Source: Lantana camara (Eukaryota; Streptophyta; Magnoliopsida; Lamiales; Verbenaceae). From it: DNA of 64,000 nt. The DNA lies in NCBI GenBank assembly GCA_037501455.1, contig CM074856.1, positions 20,109,001-20,173,000 on the forward strand, in the 5' to 3' direction. Below, piece by piece: positions 1 to 10,510 of this stretch (its first letter is position 1; each line of letters opens with the position of its first letter). The notes below the pieces were generated by a model, which saw nothing but the letters and a program-made list of their open reading frames with translations, was not told the origin of the DNA and searched no databases. The position numbers were made by a program, and so were the translations under genes.

Positions 1-387
1 AACTTCCATTACTGCAACTTTTTACTTAGCATACTTTGCATACTTCCTCTTTCAGATCACCATCTGACATGAGCGTCGGAGAGCCAAACTGGGAATCATC
101 CCCAGTTCCCCCAGCTTGGCCTTCTGACTTTTGTCTGTGTGTTTGTCCTAGCAGGTAGAACCCCCATCTTTTCCGGCGATCTTCCAGTGGTTTCCTCACC
201 AAAACAAATTCTAAAATGATTGGACTCTGTACCCCATATTCAGACCCATCACATAGATATTTCAATAAATATGATTATATTTAATGCAAATAATTATATA
301 TTTAAAATTTTATATTTTAAATTAATAACAAAAAGTATTTAAATAATTAATTAAAATAAGTGTATAAATATATTTAAAGATATAATA

Positions 388-560
388 TTAATTAGAAGTA
401 AGTTGGTAAGGAGTCACCATTCTTCCTTGGAGACCCGAGTTCGAATCCCTGCGTGTGCAATTATCGTGAGAATTATTTCTCGCATTGGCTGGATCATGCT
501 CGGCTCGTGACTCGTCCAAGGTGTTGGTGTGGCTCCTTTCCGGGGTGTTTTGGGTCTCAC
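388..560 (+). mobile_element. Candidate tRNA-derived SINE
   Basis: A polymerase III B-box-like sequence (AGTTCGAATCC, about 438-448) sits about 50 bases inside a GC-richer block surrounded by very AT-rich DNA. The block is followed by a T-rich tail at about 566-610. This matches the layout of plant tRNA-derived SINEs. The A box (near 395) is weak and I could not define target-site duplications, so the edges are approximate. Confidence 0.45.
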
Positions 561-599
561 AAATGAAATTTTTATTTTTATTTTTAATTTTTTAATTTT

Positions 600-849
600 T
601 ATTCTTTTTTCCGACGAAATTCCATTAGAATTCCGTCTGTTAGCTTAAAAATTAAATCATTTTTGTTTCGTTAGTTTTCCGTTGGAAAAAAATTCCGACA
701 GAAAACTGACGGAAATTGTCTGTTGGTTTTCTGTTGGAAAAATAATTTGCTAGTTGGAATTCCGTCGGAAATATATTTCCAACGAAAAACCAACTGAACT
801 GACCCATCGGTACCCAATTCTATCGGTTTTCGGCAGTTTTTTTGTAGTG
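600..849. mobile_element. Right end of a CACTA (En/Spm) element
   Basis: The block contains many direct and inverted copies of TTCCGTCGGAA-like motifs, typical of CACTA subterminal repeats. It ends at 849 with TTTTTTTGTAGTG, the reverse complement of the CACTACAAAAAA terminus. No matching left terminus is visible, so the element probably starts outside the window or has lost that end. The SINE candidate lies on its inner side. Confidence 0.6.
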
Positions 850-1096
850 ATGATTCTTTTGTCGGAAATTTGGTGTATGATGTTAGAAGACTTAGTTCTT
901 CTTTTCTCTCTTGTTCATTTGGTTATGTTCGTCGCGAGGGCAACTGTGTCGCTCATTCCCTTGCTAGGCATGCGGCCTCGGCCAGCGTTTGTGCCCCTTT
1001 TTGGTCGACTGCAGTGGCTCGTTTGTTAAAGTCGGAGATTGTTGTGACTTGATCTTTGTGGTGTTGTTGCCTAAAATTTAAAAAAAAAAAAAAAAA
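850..1096 (+). pseudogene. 3' end of an L1-type LINE (RNase H tail plus poly(A))
   Basis: Reading from 850, the frame encodes the end of the RNase H-like domain of plant LINEs. A YVRREGNCVAHSLARHA stretch is clear (about 924-974). The frame stops at 1052 and a poly(A) run follows at about 1080-1096. The sequence begins exactly where the CACTA terminus ends, so the rest of the LINE has been lost or separated by that insertion. It is inactive. Confidence 0.65.
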
Positions 1097-1329
1097 GTAA
1101 AAAAACTATTATACCGTTAATATTTTAAATAAATATAATGAATCTATTTAAATCTTGACCTTTAGATCTTGTCAATTAAAATCAACGGTTGAGATATATT
1201 TAAACATTAAAGTATAAAAATAATTTAGCCAATATTATTATTATTTTTTTTTTTAATTTTTAGTTCCCTTCTTTTAAAAAAATATATTAAAGGTAATTAT
1301 AAAATTTCTATTATTACTTATTCGGATAA

Positions 1330-1690
1330 TTCCTCAAAAATCCCCAAGTGTAAACTGAATTTCCTTTTCACTCCCCAATTTTGAAAAAGTTCATGTTCAC
1401 TCCCCAATTGAAAAACAAAATTCCTTTTCACTCCCCAAGGTTGTATAATAATTCAGGAATTGCGTACATTTTTTAGGGAATTGCGTATAAAAATCCCGAA
1501 ATCTCGTATATACGATATTTTGAGATTTTTATACGCAGTTCCCTCAAAAATGTACGCAATTCCTAAAGACAATGTACGAACATGTACTGTTTGTGGGGAC
1601 CTAAAAGGAATTTTATTTTTCAATTGGGGATTGAATGAGAACTTTTTCAAAACTGGGGACCTAAAAAGAATTTTTTTAACTTTTTGGTAC
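1330..1690. mobile_element. Foldback MITE
   Basis: Two imperfect inverted arms of about 170 bp meet at CGTATATACG (about 1505-1514). Each arm contains the same segments in mirror order, such as CTCCCCAATT, GGAATTGCGTACAT and TTTTTATACGC. The structure would form one long hairpin. A related sequence occurs at 41078-41240. It encodes no protein. Confidence 0.65.
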
Positions 1691-1744
1691 TATTCAAATA
1701 TTTTCCCATAATTCTTTCCCTTTATTATTTTCCTTTTCTTTTCT

Positions 1745-2396
1745 AATTTTCTTCCTGTTCATCTCCTTCCTTGCGCACCCCCACCGCGCCAACAGCTTTG
1801 CAGATCCACCATACCTCCACCGACGGCGCACCACCAACACCTCGCCCACAAAACCACCGCCATCACCGCAACCGCTGGGACTCCGCCGCCACCGCAACCA
1901 CTAGCACACCACTACCACCTCGCTCACGCAACCACCGCAACCGCTGGCGCACCACCACCACCACCTCGCTCACATAACCACAACCACCAGCGCACACCTC
2001 AACCACCACCAACACCAACACCTATCTCCCACCACTACCATCGACAACGCAATCACTTACCCCAATTTTCAGATCTATACCTTTGGGTGTATATGCATTT
2101 TTTTTTGTCGAGTCTTGCATATCTGCGTGTGGTAAGTTGCAGATCTCTATGTGCGTGTGAGTTGCAAATGAAAGTGTATGTGTGCCATTGATGTGCTTCC
2201 AACGGCCGCTGGCGGTGGTGCCGCAGCGGCAATGGTGTGTGTTTCCTCTTGTATGTGTGTCTGTGTGCTTTTTCTTATGTGTATTTTCTGGTGATTTGCG
2301 ATTGATGGTGACAAGGTGGTGGTGGCGGCAATCGGGTGGTGGTGGTGATAATGGGGTGGCGCCGGTTGATTGGAGAAATTGAAGGGGAAAGCAAAA
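1745..2396. other. Low-complexity CCA/GGT-rich block, no gene seen
   Basis: The left half is rich in CACCACCACC-type repeats and the right half in GGTGGTGGTG and TGTGTGT repeats, so the two halves are roughly complementary. The same composition recurs inside the terminal-inverted-repeat element at 30.7-31.9 kb. I take it as the interior of a non-autonomous DNA transposon. Short open frames here are by-products of the triplet repeats. Confidence 0.35.
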
Positions 2397-2885
2397 GGAA
2401 GTTATATTTTTTAAAATTAACTAAATAAAAAAAATTAAGAAATTATTGTTTAATTATGGGCAAAACAGGTATTTCACGTCCTTTATTACGATCTAAAGGT
2501 TGGAGGGGACGGTGAGAAAATTAAAAAAATCATAGGGAACACAAGGTCTGCATGCTAATTAATTATACCAAAAATTATATCAAGGATTTTTAGTGTAATA
2601 AACTCTTTTAATTGATCCACCTATTTCTTGGCTTAACCTATATCTATACAGCGTTTTCTAATATTTTAATACTTTTGGAGGAGGATTGTATTAATTACTT
2701 TTACAAATTATTTAGGAAAATTAATTTCTCCAACGTAAACCTGTTAGTTTGTTACGCTCCAAATAGAATTTTATATCGCCTTCTTTCATTAAATTCTTTA
2801 GGATAATATTTAAATTCTATTTCCATGAGAATTGAGACTGTAATTGGTAGAACTTGAAATAACTTTAAAAAAAATATCGATTGAT
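2397..2885. other. AT-rich intergenic sequence
   Basis: No gene, RNA or clear element is visible. There are only short AT-rich stretches and scattered stops in all frames. Confidence 0.5.
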
Positions 2886-3345
2886 CGAACACAACATATA
2901 CAATTCACGGACACTAACAGGACGCATACAATTCACAGACACAAAATGACATGTATAATGAACACAACATATACAATTCACGGACACTGACAGAACGCAT
3001 ACATTTCACAGACACAAAATGACATGTATAATGCATAAATACGGCCATACAAACACAACATAGAAAAATTCATGGTCATGGTCATGGAACAATTCACAGA
3101 CACAGACACGACACATACAATTCACGGACACAAAATCACATATAATTCATAGACACGACCATATAAACACAACACACAATTCACGGACACAAAATCACAT
3201 ATAATTCATAGACACGACCATATAAACACAACACACATGGACACAAAATCACATATAATTCATAGACACCACCATACAAACACAACACATACATTCATGG
3301 TCATGGAACGACACACAATTGAACGACGCACACATATATATATAT
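2886..3345. repeat. Degenerate tandem repeat (ACAATTCACGGACAC-type)
   Basis: About ten imperfect units built on CATACAATTCACGGACAC and AAAATCACATATAATTCATAGACAC follow one another. Two larger units are near-identical: 2900-2955 with 2961-3017, and 3117-3170 with 3175-3230. The tract ends in (TA)n at about 3335-3345. It lies downstream of the MADS-box gene. Confidence 0.75.
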
Positions 3346-3749
3346 GATAACAATTTTTTCAAAAATTTCCCAAATGACAAGTATGGACACGACACAAAAA
3401 TATAATATTAATTGAATTGTCCATAACCGATATGATATTACAAATGTAAAAATAACGTCTCTTCCAGTGAAGTAACTTCCCTTTCCTGAAACATGTTCTA
3501 CCTTTTATTAAAACAATAAAACCCCATGAAATCAGGAAATAGTTGCAACAGCAACAAGTCATAAACCATAAGCTCTTTGTAATCAGGAACCAAGTTTGTA
3601 CATAACCTTCCCAGGACATTTAATAAAATTTTCCTCATTAAAAGCGTCGCAAGTGAAAAGAAAAATATGTCCCAAAGTTAGAACAACCTTTTTGGATTCA
3701 TTTATCTATCTTGACTCTATTGCACAGAATAGTACAGCAAGAAATAAGC
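3346..3749 (-). other. Downstream flank / probable 3' UTR of the MADS-box gene
   Basis: No coding potential of its own. It directly follows the MADS stop codon on the minus strand and should contain the 3' untranslated region. No clear poly(A) signal could be singled out among several AATAAA-like strings. Confidence 0.4.
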
Positions 3750-6700
3750 TCACTGGAGCCGTAATCGAGTCTCTGAGGTGCTTGAGTGAGTTTCTCCTTC
3801 AGACATCTTCCTTTTCTGTCTATTTCCTGATGGCAATCTAAGCAAGAGAAACGAGAATAGGTCAGAAAATAGAATTGCAAAGTTTCTATAAGTTGAGAAT
3901 GTACGGTTTTGTCCTTTTTCTAGTCGAACATCAAGTTTAATCTGGTATGTTTCAAAATATTCAAAGTTTCAGTCAGAATTCACTGAAAACGGACTAAATA
4001 TGTTGACACATCAAATTCCGTCAATATTACACAGTAACAATTAAAGTGCAAAACCCTTAGAGGATCAAAGAGGCGTATGCATTTAATGTTTTATCATCAT
4101 AAATTGCTAAGGATTTAGAGAAAAACTACTATAAAGTTGTTAGAAGTTTACTAGAAAAAGGGCAATAACTTCATGATCCAATAATAGGGAAGAACACCAT
4201 CAATCACGAGAAACAACATAAGTTTGGGGGCAAAGAGCATTACCCTAAGTGCAGAGTGGTGTCCGAGTCTTCTTCAACAAGACCGCCACCATTGCATGCC
4301 ATTTCAGGGCTTCTGGAATCTTCTTTGCTGATGAGTTCATTCTTTTTCACTGTGGGTTCGCTGTAATCTATACAAGGAGTTTGATAACTCATTGATGGAC
4401 AATAGGCTTGAAAGTCTTTGACCTACACAATTCATGTTAATATAAGATTACTTATTTTCAAGAATAAGAATTTACCATAAAGCAGAATTATTATATTATT
4501 CTTAGTAGGAAAAGGATGTTCATTTGCCTGTTTGCGTAAATGCTCGTTTTCCAGTGCAGCACGTTGTTCCTGCAATATATGCCAAATGAGAAGACTATAG
4601 GAAAACGAGAATCTAACATATTAAACTGCAAACATGACAATTTTAATTTTGGGATAAATACAATGGAATATCCTGAGGTTTGGCCTAATTTGCACAAACT
4701 TCCATTGAGGTTGGCCTAATTTGCACAAACTTCCCCTGAGGTTTGGCCTAATTACACAAACTTCCCCTGAGGTTTGAGAAATTATACAAACTTCCCTGCC
4801 ATACCATGTAGGTTGGCCTAATGTGAGCCTTCTTTGTTCTGACATGGGGAATTTTTGTAATTACTCAAACCTACACGGAAGTTTGTGTAATTAGGCCAAC
4901 CCTTAGGGAATGTCAATGTAATTATCCCTTTTAACTTATTTGCTCTTAATAGTTGTTAATTCTATCAAAAAAATATTGGGCAAGTTACTTTAATTGTCAC
5001 TCAAGTTCAGGATAGAATCATTTTTGTCCCTATTCTTTATTAGTAGTCTTTTTTAGTCCTTCAAACTTTCAGTTTCCTTTTTGGTTATTCCCTCCGCCAG
5101 ATTTTGCAAGGGCAAAATGATCAATTTAAACATGAATTATTAAAGAGTAAATCAAAGTTTAAACTGACAATTGTTTTAAGCTTGTACAATCACCGGACTA
5201 ACTTGAAACAATATTAAACTTGCAGGACTAAAAGGTTGAAGAATAAAGATTTGAAGTGATTCTGATCCCAAAGTTGAGGGACTATGTACTGTCATTCGCC
5301 CTAAAAATATTAAAAGAAAAAAATCGTACCAGCATTCTAGAGTGCGCTAGTTGCTGCATCAGTAACTGCTCCTGCTTAATTTAGACCAAATATCATTTTA
5401 TGAAAAAAATCTTAAAAGGACATATTGGCAAAACAGTTAGATGTAAAGGCGTTACCTTTCTCTCCTTTATGCAAACTAACCCTTCAGTTAGTTGTTGCTC
5501 AAGAGCACGTAATTCTTGTATGTCCATGCCCGTCAGGTCTTTTCCCAATAATTGCCTACACGACAAACAGACAGTAAATGAGCAAAACGAAACAGATATT
5601 TAAAAAAATTGTTGGAAATATTCAGATTAATATTAAAAATTTTATACATCTGCTTTGATTTGAGCTTTTCAATCTCCTCTTTAAGAACATCAGCCTCCTT
5701 CGGTTGCTGCAGCTGGTTATCGAAAAAGAAGAGAAAAACATAAAAACATCAATAAAAATATAAAGTCTAATAAAGCATTCAATCCACAAAAACAACCAAG
5801 TAATGCCATCCTAACAAAGAAGTGCACCTTGTCCATAAAGTTAAGAATTTACTGAAAATATTAAAAATATTTATGTCGGTAATATGAACTTATACCTCTG
5901 TCTTGCACTCAGTTGCCGCCTGAACCTTTGGATGATCTAAAGACTTCTTGTATCTTGTTAGTATATGCTTCATGCTGCAACATGGAAAAGTTAAACTTTG
6001 ATTGAATACAGAAAATATTTTGCAACAAAGGGATTTGATTATGCATAAAAATAATTCTTAAGTTAATGCATAATACACCAAGTATGATGAAGAATGTAGT
6101 TTTTACATCCCCTTTAACTTTATTGGCATCTTTCAAGCATATGATTGTGCCATAACAGTCTTTTCTGAATATATTCACTGAAAATGAATGATTTCTGAAA
6201 GATACAAATGTCGGTCAAATATCAACTTTAGATCACAAGTACGAATAAGATCTCCGATTCTTTTGGGAAAGATTTTCTGTAAAATGTTAGTCAAATATCA
6301 ACTTTAGATCACAAGTATGGATAAAATCTTGATTCTTGGGTATGATTTTCTCTAAGAAGAAATCGCATGGGAAGAACTTTGAAGAATGCAGAAAGTAAAC
6401 TGAATAAAACCACTCATTCTTGGAGTGTATTTCTTTTAGAGAATGAAAAGAAGTATAGAAGTGAAAAAAGCTCAATTTTGTACATTCGATTCATCACAGA
6501 ACAAAACCTCAGTAATTTTCTGCAAATTCAAAACAGGCTAAAATCCTTACTTTGACCTCTAATTTCAAGTACAAATACTCGGGTTTGCGACAATATTCCC
6601 CAACTCCAGGGGAAATTTTGAATAGAACATAAAAATATTCATTAGACATACTTAATCATGCTCAAATCTTCTAAAAATCTTGGTGTTTGATATTCAATAC

Positions 6701-7618
6701 ATGAACTCAGTGCAGTCACTGATTTCCCCATTAAGTTCCAATTTCAAGATCTGACTAATGCAGATTAATTAAAAAGGAAATAAATTATTACTCAATCAAT
6801 TACGCCAGTTTCAAATACTTAAGTTCCTAGATTTACTCAAGCAGCAGAAAAATCGTGAGAAAATTGACATGCAAATTTATGGTGATGAATTTTTGCAAGC
6901 ATATTCAGAAGTGGGATTTATATACAAATTGAGGCAGAGCTTAAGAGCAATCAATCAATCAATCTTAGCAGAATAAACAATTTCAAACTGAAATCTCATT
7001 GAAATCTGAACAAACTCACCAATGTAACTGTTCTTTATTGAAGAATAAATGAACGGACACCATGAAAATCAGATTCAATCTTAAAAACACTCACCAAAAA
7101 TTAAATCAAAAATTCCAAATCCAACATGCAGGGCAATTCCAAGCGCAAACCAGTACACCAAACACCAAAAAAAAAAAAAAAAAAAAAACGAAAGAAAGAA
7201 AGAAAAATCAAGAAATTTCAACATGCGAGACATCGAAAATCCCAGAAATCCATATTCCAATCAGTCCACAACACTTCTTGCATTCAGCTCAAACACCAAA
7301 ACCAAATCCAACAAAAAAAACCCCCAAAAAATCCACAAAAATCAACATGCAACCACACAACAAATCCCCAAACAAACACCGCAAACAGATTCAAAAATCC
7401 AAATCTCAAAAACCCAAAGCACGCAAGCAAGCAAACCTGGTGCTAGCAAAATCGAACAGTTTCCCCGTATTCGAAAAGATAATAACAGCAACATCAGCCT
7501 CGCAGAGCACCGCCAGTTCATGGGCTTTCTTGAACAAACCGCCCCTCCTCTTCGAAAAGGTGACTTGTCTGCTATTCGCATTCTCGATCTTCTTTATCTC
7601 AATTTTACCCCGACCCAT
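3750..7618 (-). CDS. MIKC-type MADS-box transcription factor, AGL15/AGL18-like
   Basis: Eight coding exons on the minus strand: 7437-7618, 5896-5974, 5648-5712, 5456-5555, 5330-5371, 4528-4569, 4244-4422 and 3750-3837. They join in phase to about 258 residues. Residues 1-60 are a canonical MADS DNA-binding domain beginning [19 protein letters not shown]; 61-87 form the I region, about 88-170 the coiled-coil K domain, and the rest the C domain. Near the C terminus is LHLGLP, an LxLxL (EAR-type) repression motif known from AGL15 relatives. Exon sizes (182, 79, 65, 100, 42, 42) fit the MIKC pattern. By family knowledge such proteins bind CArG boxes as dimers in the nucleus and often delay flowering or act in embryos. 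Intron 6 has a GC donor. The start is the first ATG of the MADS domain; an in-frame ATG 33 bases upstream is less likely. AGL15 versus AGL18 is not settled. Confidence 0.93.
4651..4928. mobile_element. MITE with internal repeats in MADS intron 5
   Basis: The ends GGGATAAATACAATGG and the mirror of CAATGTAATTATCCC form terminal inverted repeats. The interior carries four copies of a unit like GAGGTTTGGCCTAATT followed by ACAAACTTCC, the last in reverse. Flanking TTTTAATTT and TTTTAACTT are a possible 9-bp target duplication, which suggests a Mutator-type MITE. It lies between MADS exons 5 and 6. Confidence 0.7.
4978..5302. mobile_element. MULE-type MITE in MADS intron 5
   Basis: The element starts GGGCAAGT and ends TTCGCCCT. 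The outer 60 bp on each side are imperfect inverted repeats (TCAAGTTCAGGATAGAATCA versus the mirror of TGATTCTGATCCCAAAGTTGA). It is flanked by a perfect 9-bp direct repeat AAAAATATT at 4969-4977 and 5303-5311, as Mutator-like elements produce. Its right edge is about 30 bases from exon 5. Confidence 0.82.
5975..7436 (-). other. Long first intron of the MADS-box gene
   Basis: A 1,462-base intron separates the MADS-domain exon from the I-region exon. Long first introns in MIKC genes often hold regulatory sites, but none was identified here. It contains a poly(A) run at about 7168-7187 (poly(T) in the gene sense) and an A/C-rich stretch up to 7430. A near-duplicate sequence (TCAAATATCAACTTTAGATC) occurs at 6213 and 6291. 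Plus-strand frames across this intron are artefacts of its A/C-rich composition. Confidence 0.7.
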
Positions 7619-7837
7619 TTCACCCCTCCCAAAACCCACCAAGATTTGCAATCAAGATCCCAAAAAGCAAAGCAAAGCAGAACAACTCCTCCTCTGCTTC
7701 GTTATTTCAAAAAAATCTCTACAAAAAACGGAAAAAAGAGAAGCCCAAAACAGAAAAAAGGGAAGAAAAGAAGTTGCCAAATAAGGAGAGGTAATTAGAG
7801 AGAGAATTGAGAGAGGCGCAGTGAGAGAGAGAAGGGG

Positions 7838-7846
7838 TATTTATAG
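7838..7846 (-). promoter_or_regulatory. Probable TATA box of the MADS-box gene
   Basis: The minus strand reads TATAAATAC about 220 bases upstream of the MADS start codon. It is followed by a CT-rich leader (about 7790-7835), common in plant 5' untranslated regions. Transcription probably starts near 7805-7815. Confidence 0.6.
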
Positions 7847-7849
7847 AAT

Positions 7850-8815
7850 CCCCACAGATGGCACTGAAACGGCAAGCTTTTGCATGGCCTGTTTCTTCTA
7901 TGCATGACTCTGTTTTCTCTCTCTAGTTGCCACATTAAGGTCGGACTTTGCTTTTATTGGCTTCCACTGTGGGTCCCACTTTCCACTACAGGATCTTCTA
8001 TACACACAATATATATATATATATAGATATATATTTGTGCAAGAATATCGAAATCTGGCAAGATTTGGTAAAGTCGTCAACAGTCCTCCTAAGACGAAAA
8101 ACCCAGTTTGTAATTATCACCCCTTTTTAGGGTTTTTGGTCTGGAGAGGGTATTTCTATTTACTAAATATATGCCAACTTTTAAGGTTTTTTATTTACTA
8201 AAGATATGATAACTTTTGAGGGTTTATCTCAACTAGTAATTTAACATATTAGCAAATTCAAATCGAATTAATATAGATAAATAAAAACTAACACATTTAT
8301 TACTATGGTAAACAAAATGGAAAAAAATAAATATCCTAAGGTCTCACACTTAATTAATATATAGTATAAATAAAGGAAAGAAACTAACAAGTTGTTGAAA
8401 TAGTGGTAAAAAGAATTTAATATAGTGAAAAAAAAAGGTAAAAAAGAATTTAAGAAAAAGATCTTGATATAATAGTATAATATAAATTACTATTTATTGC
8501 TTTATAAAGTCATTTTTAATCCAACCAAAAATATAATTTAGGTTGACCATTGGTCTAAAAGTATATCATCCCTTCTTACTACTTTTTATTAAACATAAAT
8601 GGTTATTATTTCATTTTTCTTTTGGTTTTTCATAGATTTCATTACTTAAAAGTCAATTAAAGTCATTTGTAAAAAATTGGGAGACTAGTTGTATTTATCT
8701 CTCAAGTCCTATATCTTTGTTGGACATATATTTGTTATGATATTATTAGTTACAACTAACAATATTCTATTTGGGGATTAATTTATATAGCAAAGCTAAT
8801 ACTATCAAAATCATT
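7850..8815. other. Intergenic, AT-rich; upstream region of the MADS gene
   Basis: No gene is seen. A short (TA)n run lies at about 8010-8034. The rest is AT-rich with stops in every frame. The nearest few hundred bases probably act as the MADS promoter. Confidence 0.5.
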
Positions 8816-9545
8816 TTTATTAGGCAAAAATGTAAAATGGATGACGTAATTTTTTTATTTTGGCTATTTAGTCTCATTGAAATACTATTTTATAATTAAT
8901 ATAATTCCTATATCTTTTTAAAAATTTGTAATGTTGGTTCGATTTTGTTGGAAAATCAGTTTGCTTCTAGAATGTGCATAGGCAGCCACTTTAGTAATAT
9001 GAACTAGAAAAAATGCTAACTCATTAAAATATTTACTAAAAAATTACAAAATTTATCATGTAATTTTTTTTTTTTCATTTTGGCGATTTAGTCTAGTTTG
9101 TACTAATATTTGTAATTAAAGCCCATAACTTTTAATATTTTACAATACATGTCTAATTTTCTTCGGAAAATTAATTTGTCCACGTAAACGTTTTCGACAA
9201 TAAATTAATTATCCGTCGAAAATCAGACATACATTGCAAAATTTTGTATGGGTCTTAATTGCAAATGATAATACAAACAACACTAAATTTGTCAAAATAG
9301 AAAATTTATGGGATCAATCATTTTTTTCCAATTTATTGAGTTAGCATTTTTCCCAATTTATATTGTAGACATGTCTGCCACATAGACATTTCCGGCAACA
9401 AATTAATTTCTCGGCGAAAAACAGACCAATATTACAAATTTTTGAAAGTTTAAAACTTAATTACATAATATGATTCCGACATTAATGAATTATCAAAATG
9501 AAAAACTTATAAAACCAAATTTATATTTTTACATTTTTATTAGAA
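8816..9545. mobile_element. Nested pair of foldback elements
   Basis: The outer arms (about 8816-9025 and 9341-9545) are inverted copies; they share AAAATGTAAAAAT-like ends, AAATTTGTAATATTGGT and AAAATGCTAACTCA. Between them is a second palindrome (about 9014-9352) centred near 9190. Its arms carry the same order of motifs (TTTTGGCGATTTAGTCT, TAATTAA, CGGAAAATTAATTTG). A foldback element therefore seems to sit in the loop of a related copy. Confidence 0.65.
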
Positions 9546-10014
9546 TTTTGTCCTTTAATCTATATTTTTTAAAATTAAAAAAAAACGATCAGACTCACAC
9601 TAAGTGTTCACCCGACTCATATATTTTTGTCCTTTAATTTATTGGATAACACAAAAACTCTCTATTTTATTTATTTGATTTTGTTTTTGTCAATTAATAA
9701 TAATTAATCGAAAGAGGAAATAATCCTAAATTCCCTAATTGTATAATCATTTGTAGTTATCTTCTTTTCTCTTTTTTAGTATGCATTTTCATGATCAATC
9801 CATAATATCTTCCCTTCATTCTTATCCTTCGCTTATTTTTATATAAATTTTCTTTTATTTTTGATTTCACTCAATAATTTGATTATCATTTATCCGTATG
9901 AACTTTATTAACAAAAATGATACGACAAGAACTACCATAAAGAGAAAAGCTATTTTTTTTGACAAAATAAAAGTTACTTAATGGAACTAGTTTTCCAGCT
10001 TTATTTTATTTTGG
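9546..10014. other. AT-rich intergenic sequence
   Basis: No gene or recognisable element. Only AT-rich DNA with dense stops. Confidence 0.5.
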
Positions 10015-10510
10015 GTTAATTCTAGACGTGCTTCATTTTTAGTCATTAATATATTTTGTCCCCTAACATTCGAATCTGGTGTGATTGCTCCCTAACTTTT
10101 AAAAAATATTACACTTAATCTCTTTTAATAGAGTAGATCTGTACAGAGCAGATTTCCGTTGTGTTGATATTATATGTAAAATCAAAACTCTCGATGCAAT
10201 GAGCATAATGGTCTTAAAACCAAATTCGACAACCGACAAACGATAAATCACCGATCAAAGACAACGCAAGACGGGCAGAGCTTTGTAACGGCTTCCAGTA
10301 ACAAATAGGGTCGATTGAGGTATGAATTTTGTTCACCTTGAAGAGATGAACATGATGGAGGTCGTCTCGAAATTTGGGTGGTCGTAACAGAGGAAAAGTT
10401 AACGGTTAAAATTTATTAAAATGGGGTTAAGTGCGATACTTTTTAAAAGTTAGGGGAACAATCGTATAAATTCAAAAATTAAAGAATAAAGTACACTAAG
10501 AACCAAAGGA
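10015..10510. mobile_element. Non-autonomous MULE-type element, copy A
   Basis: The inverted ends include AGTCATTAATATATTTTGTC with CCCTAACTTTTAAAAAATAT on the left and their mirror on the right. The whole unit matches the element at 24662-25172 in the opposite orientation, including interior motifs such as CCGATCAAAGACAACGCAAG. The direct repeat at its edges is too degraded to fix the ends. It has no coding capacity. Confidence 0.7.

Noticed and set aside
26..265. Minus-strand 79-residue open frame at the left edge
   Set aside because: No recognisable motif, no start context, and the surrounding DNA is transposon-derived. It could be an exon fragment, but nothing supports it.
430..450. tRNA gene
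   Set aside because: Only a B-box-like sequence is present; no cloverleaf can be folded, so a SINE is the better reading.
7062..7798. Plus-strand open frames of up to 240 residues
   Set aside because: They run antisense through the MADS first exon and its A/C-rich intron and leader. Composition explains them.
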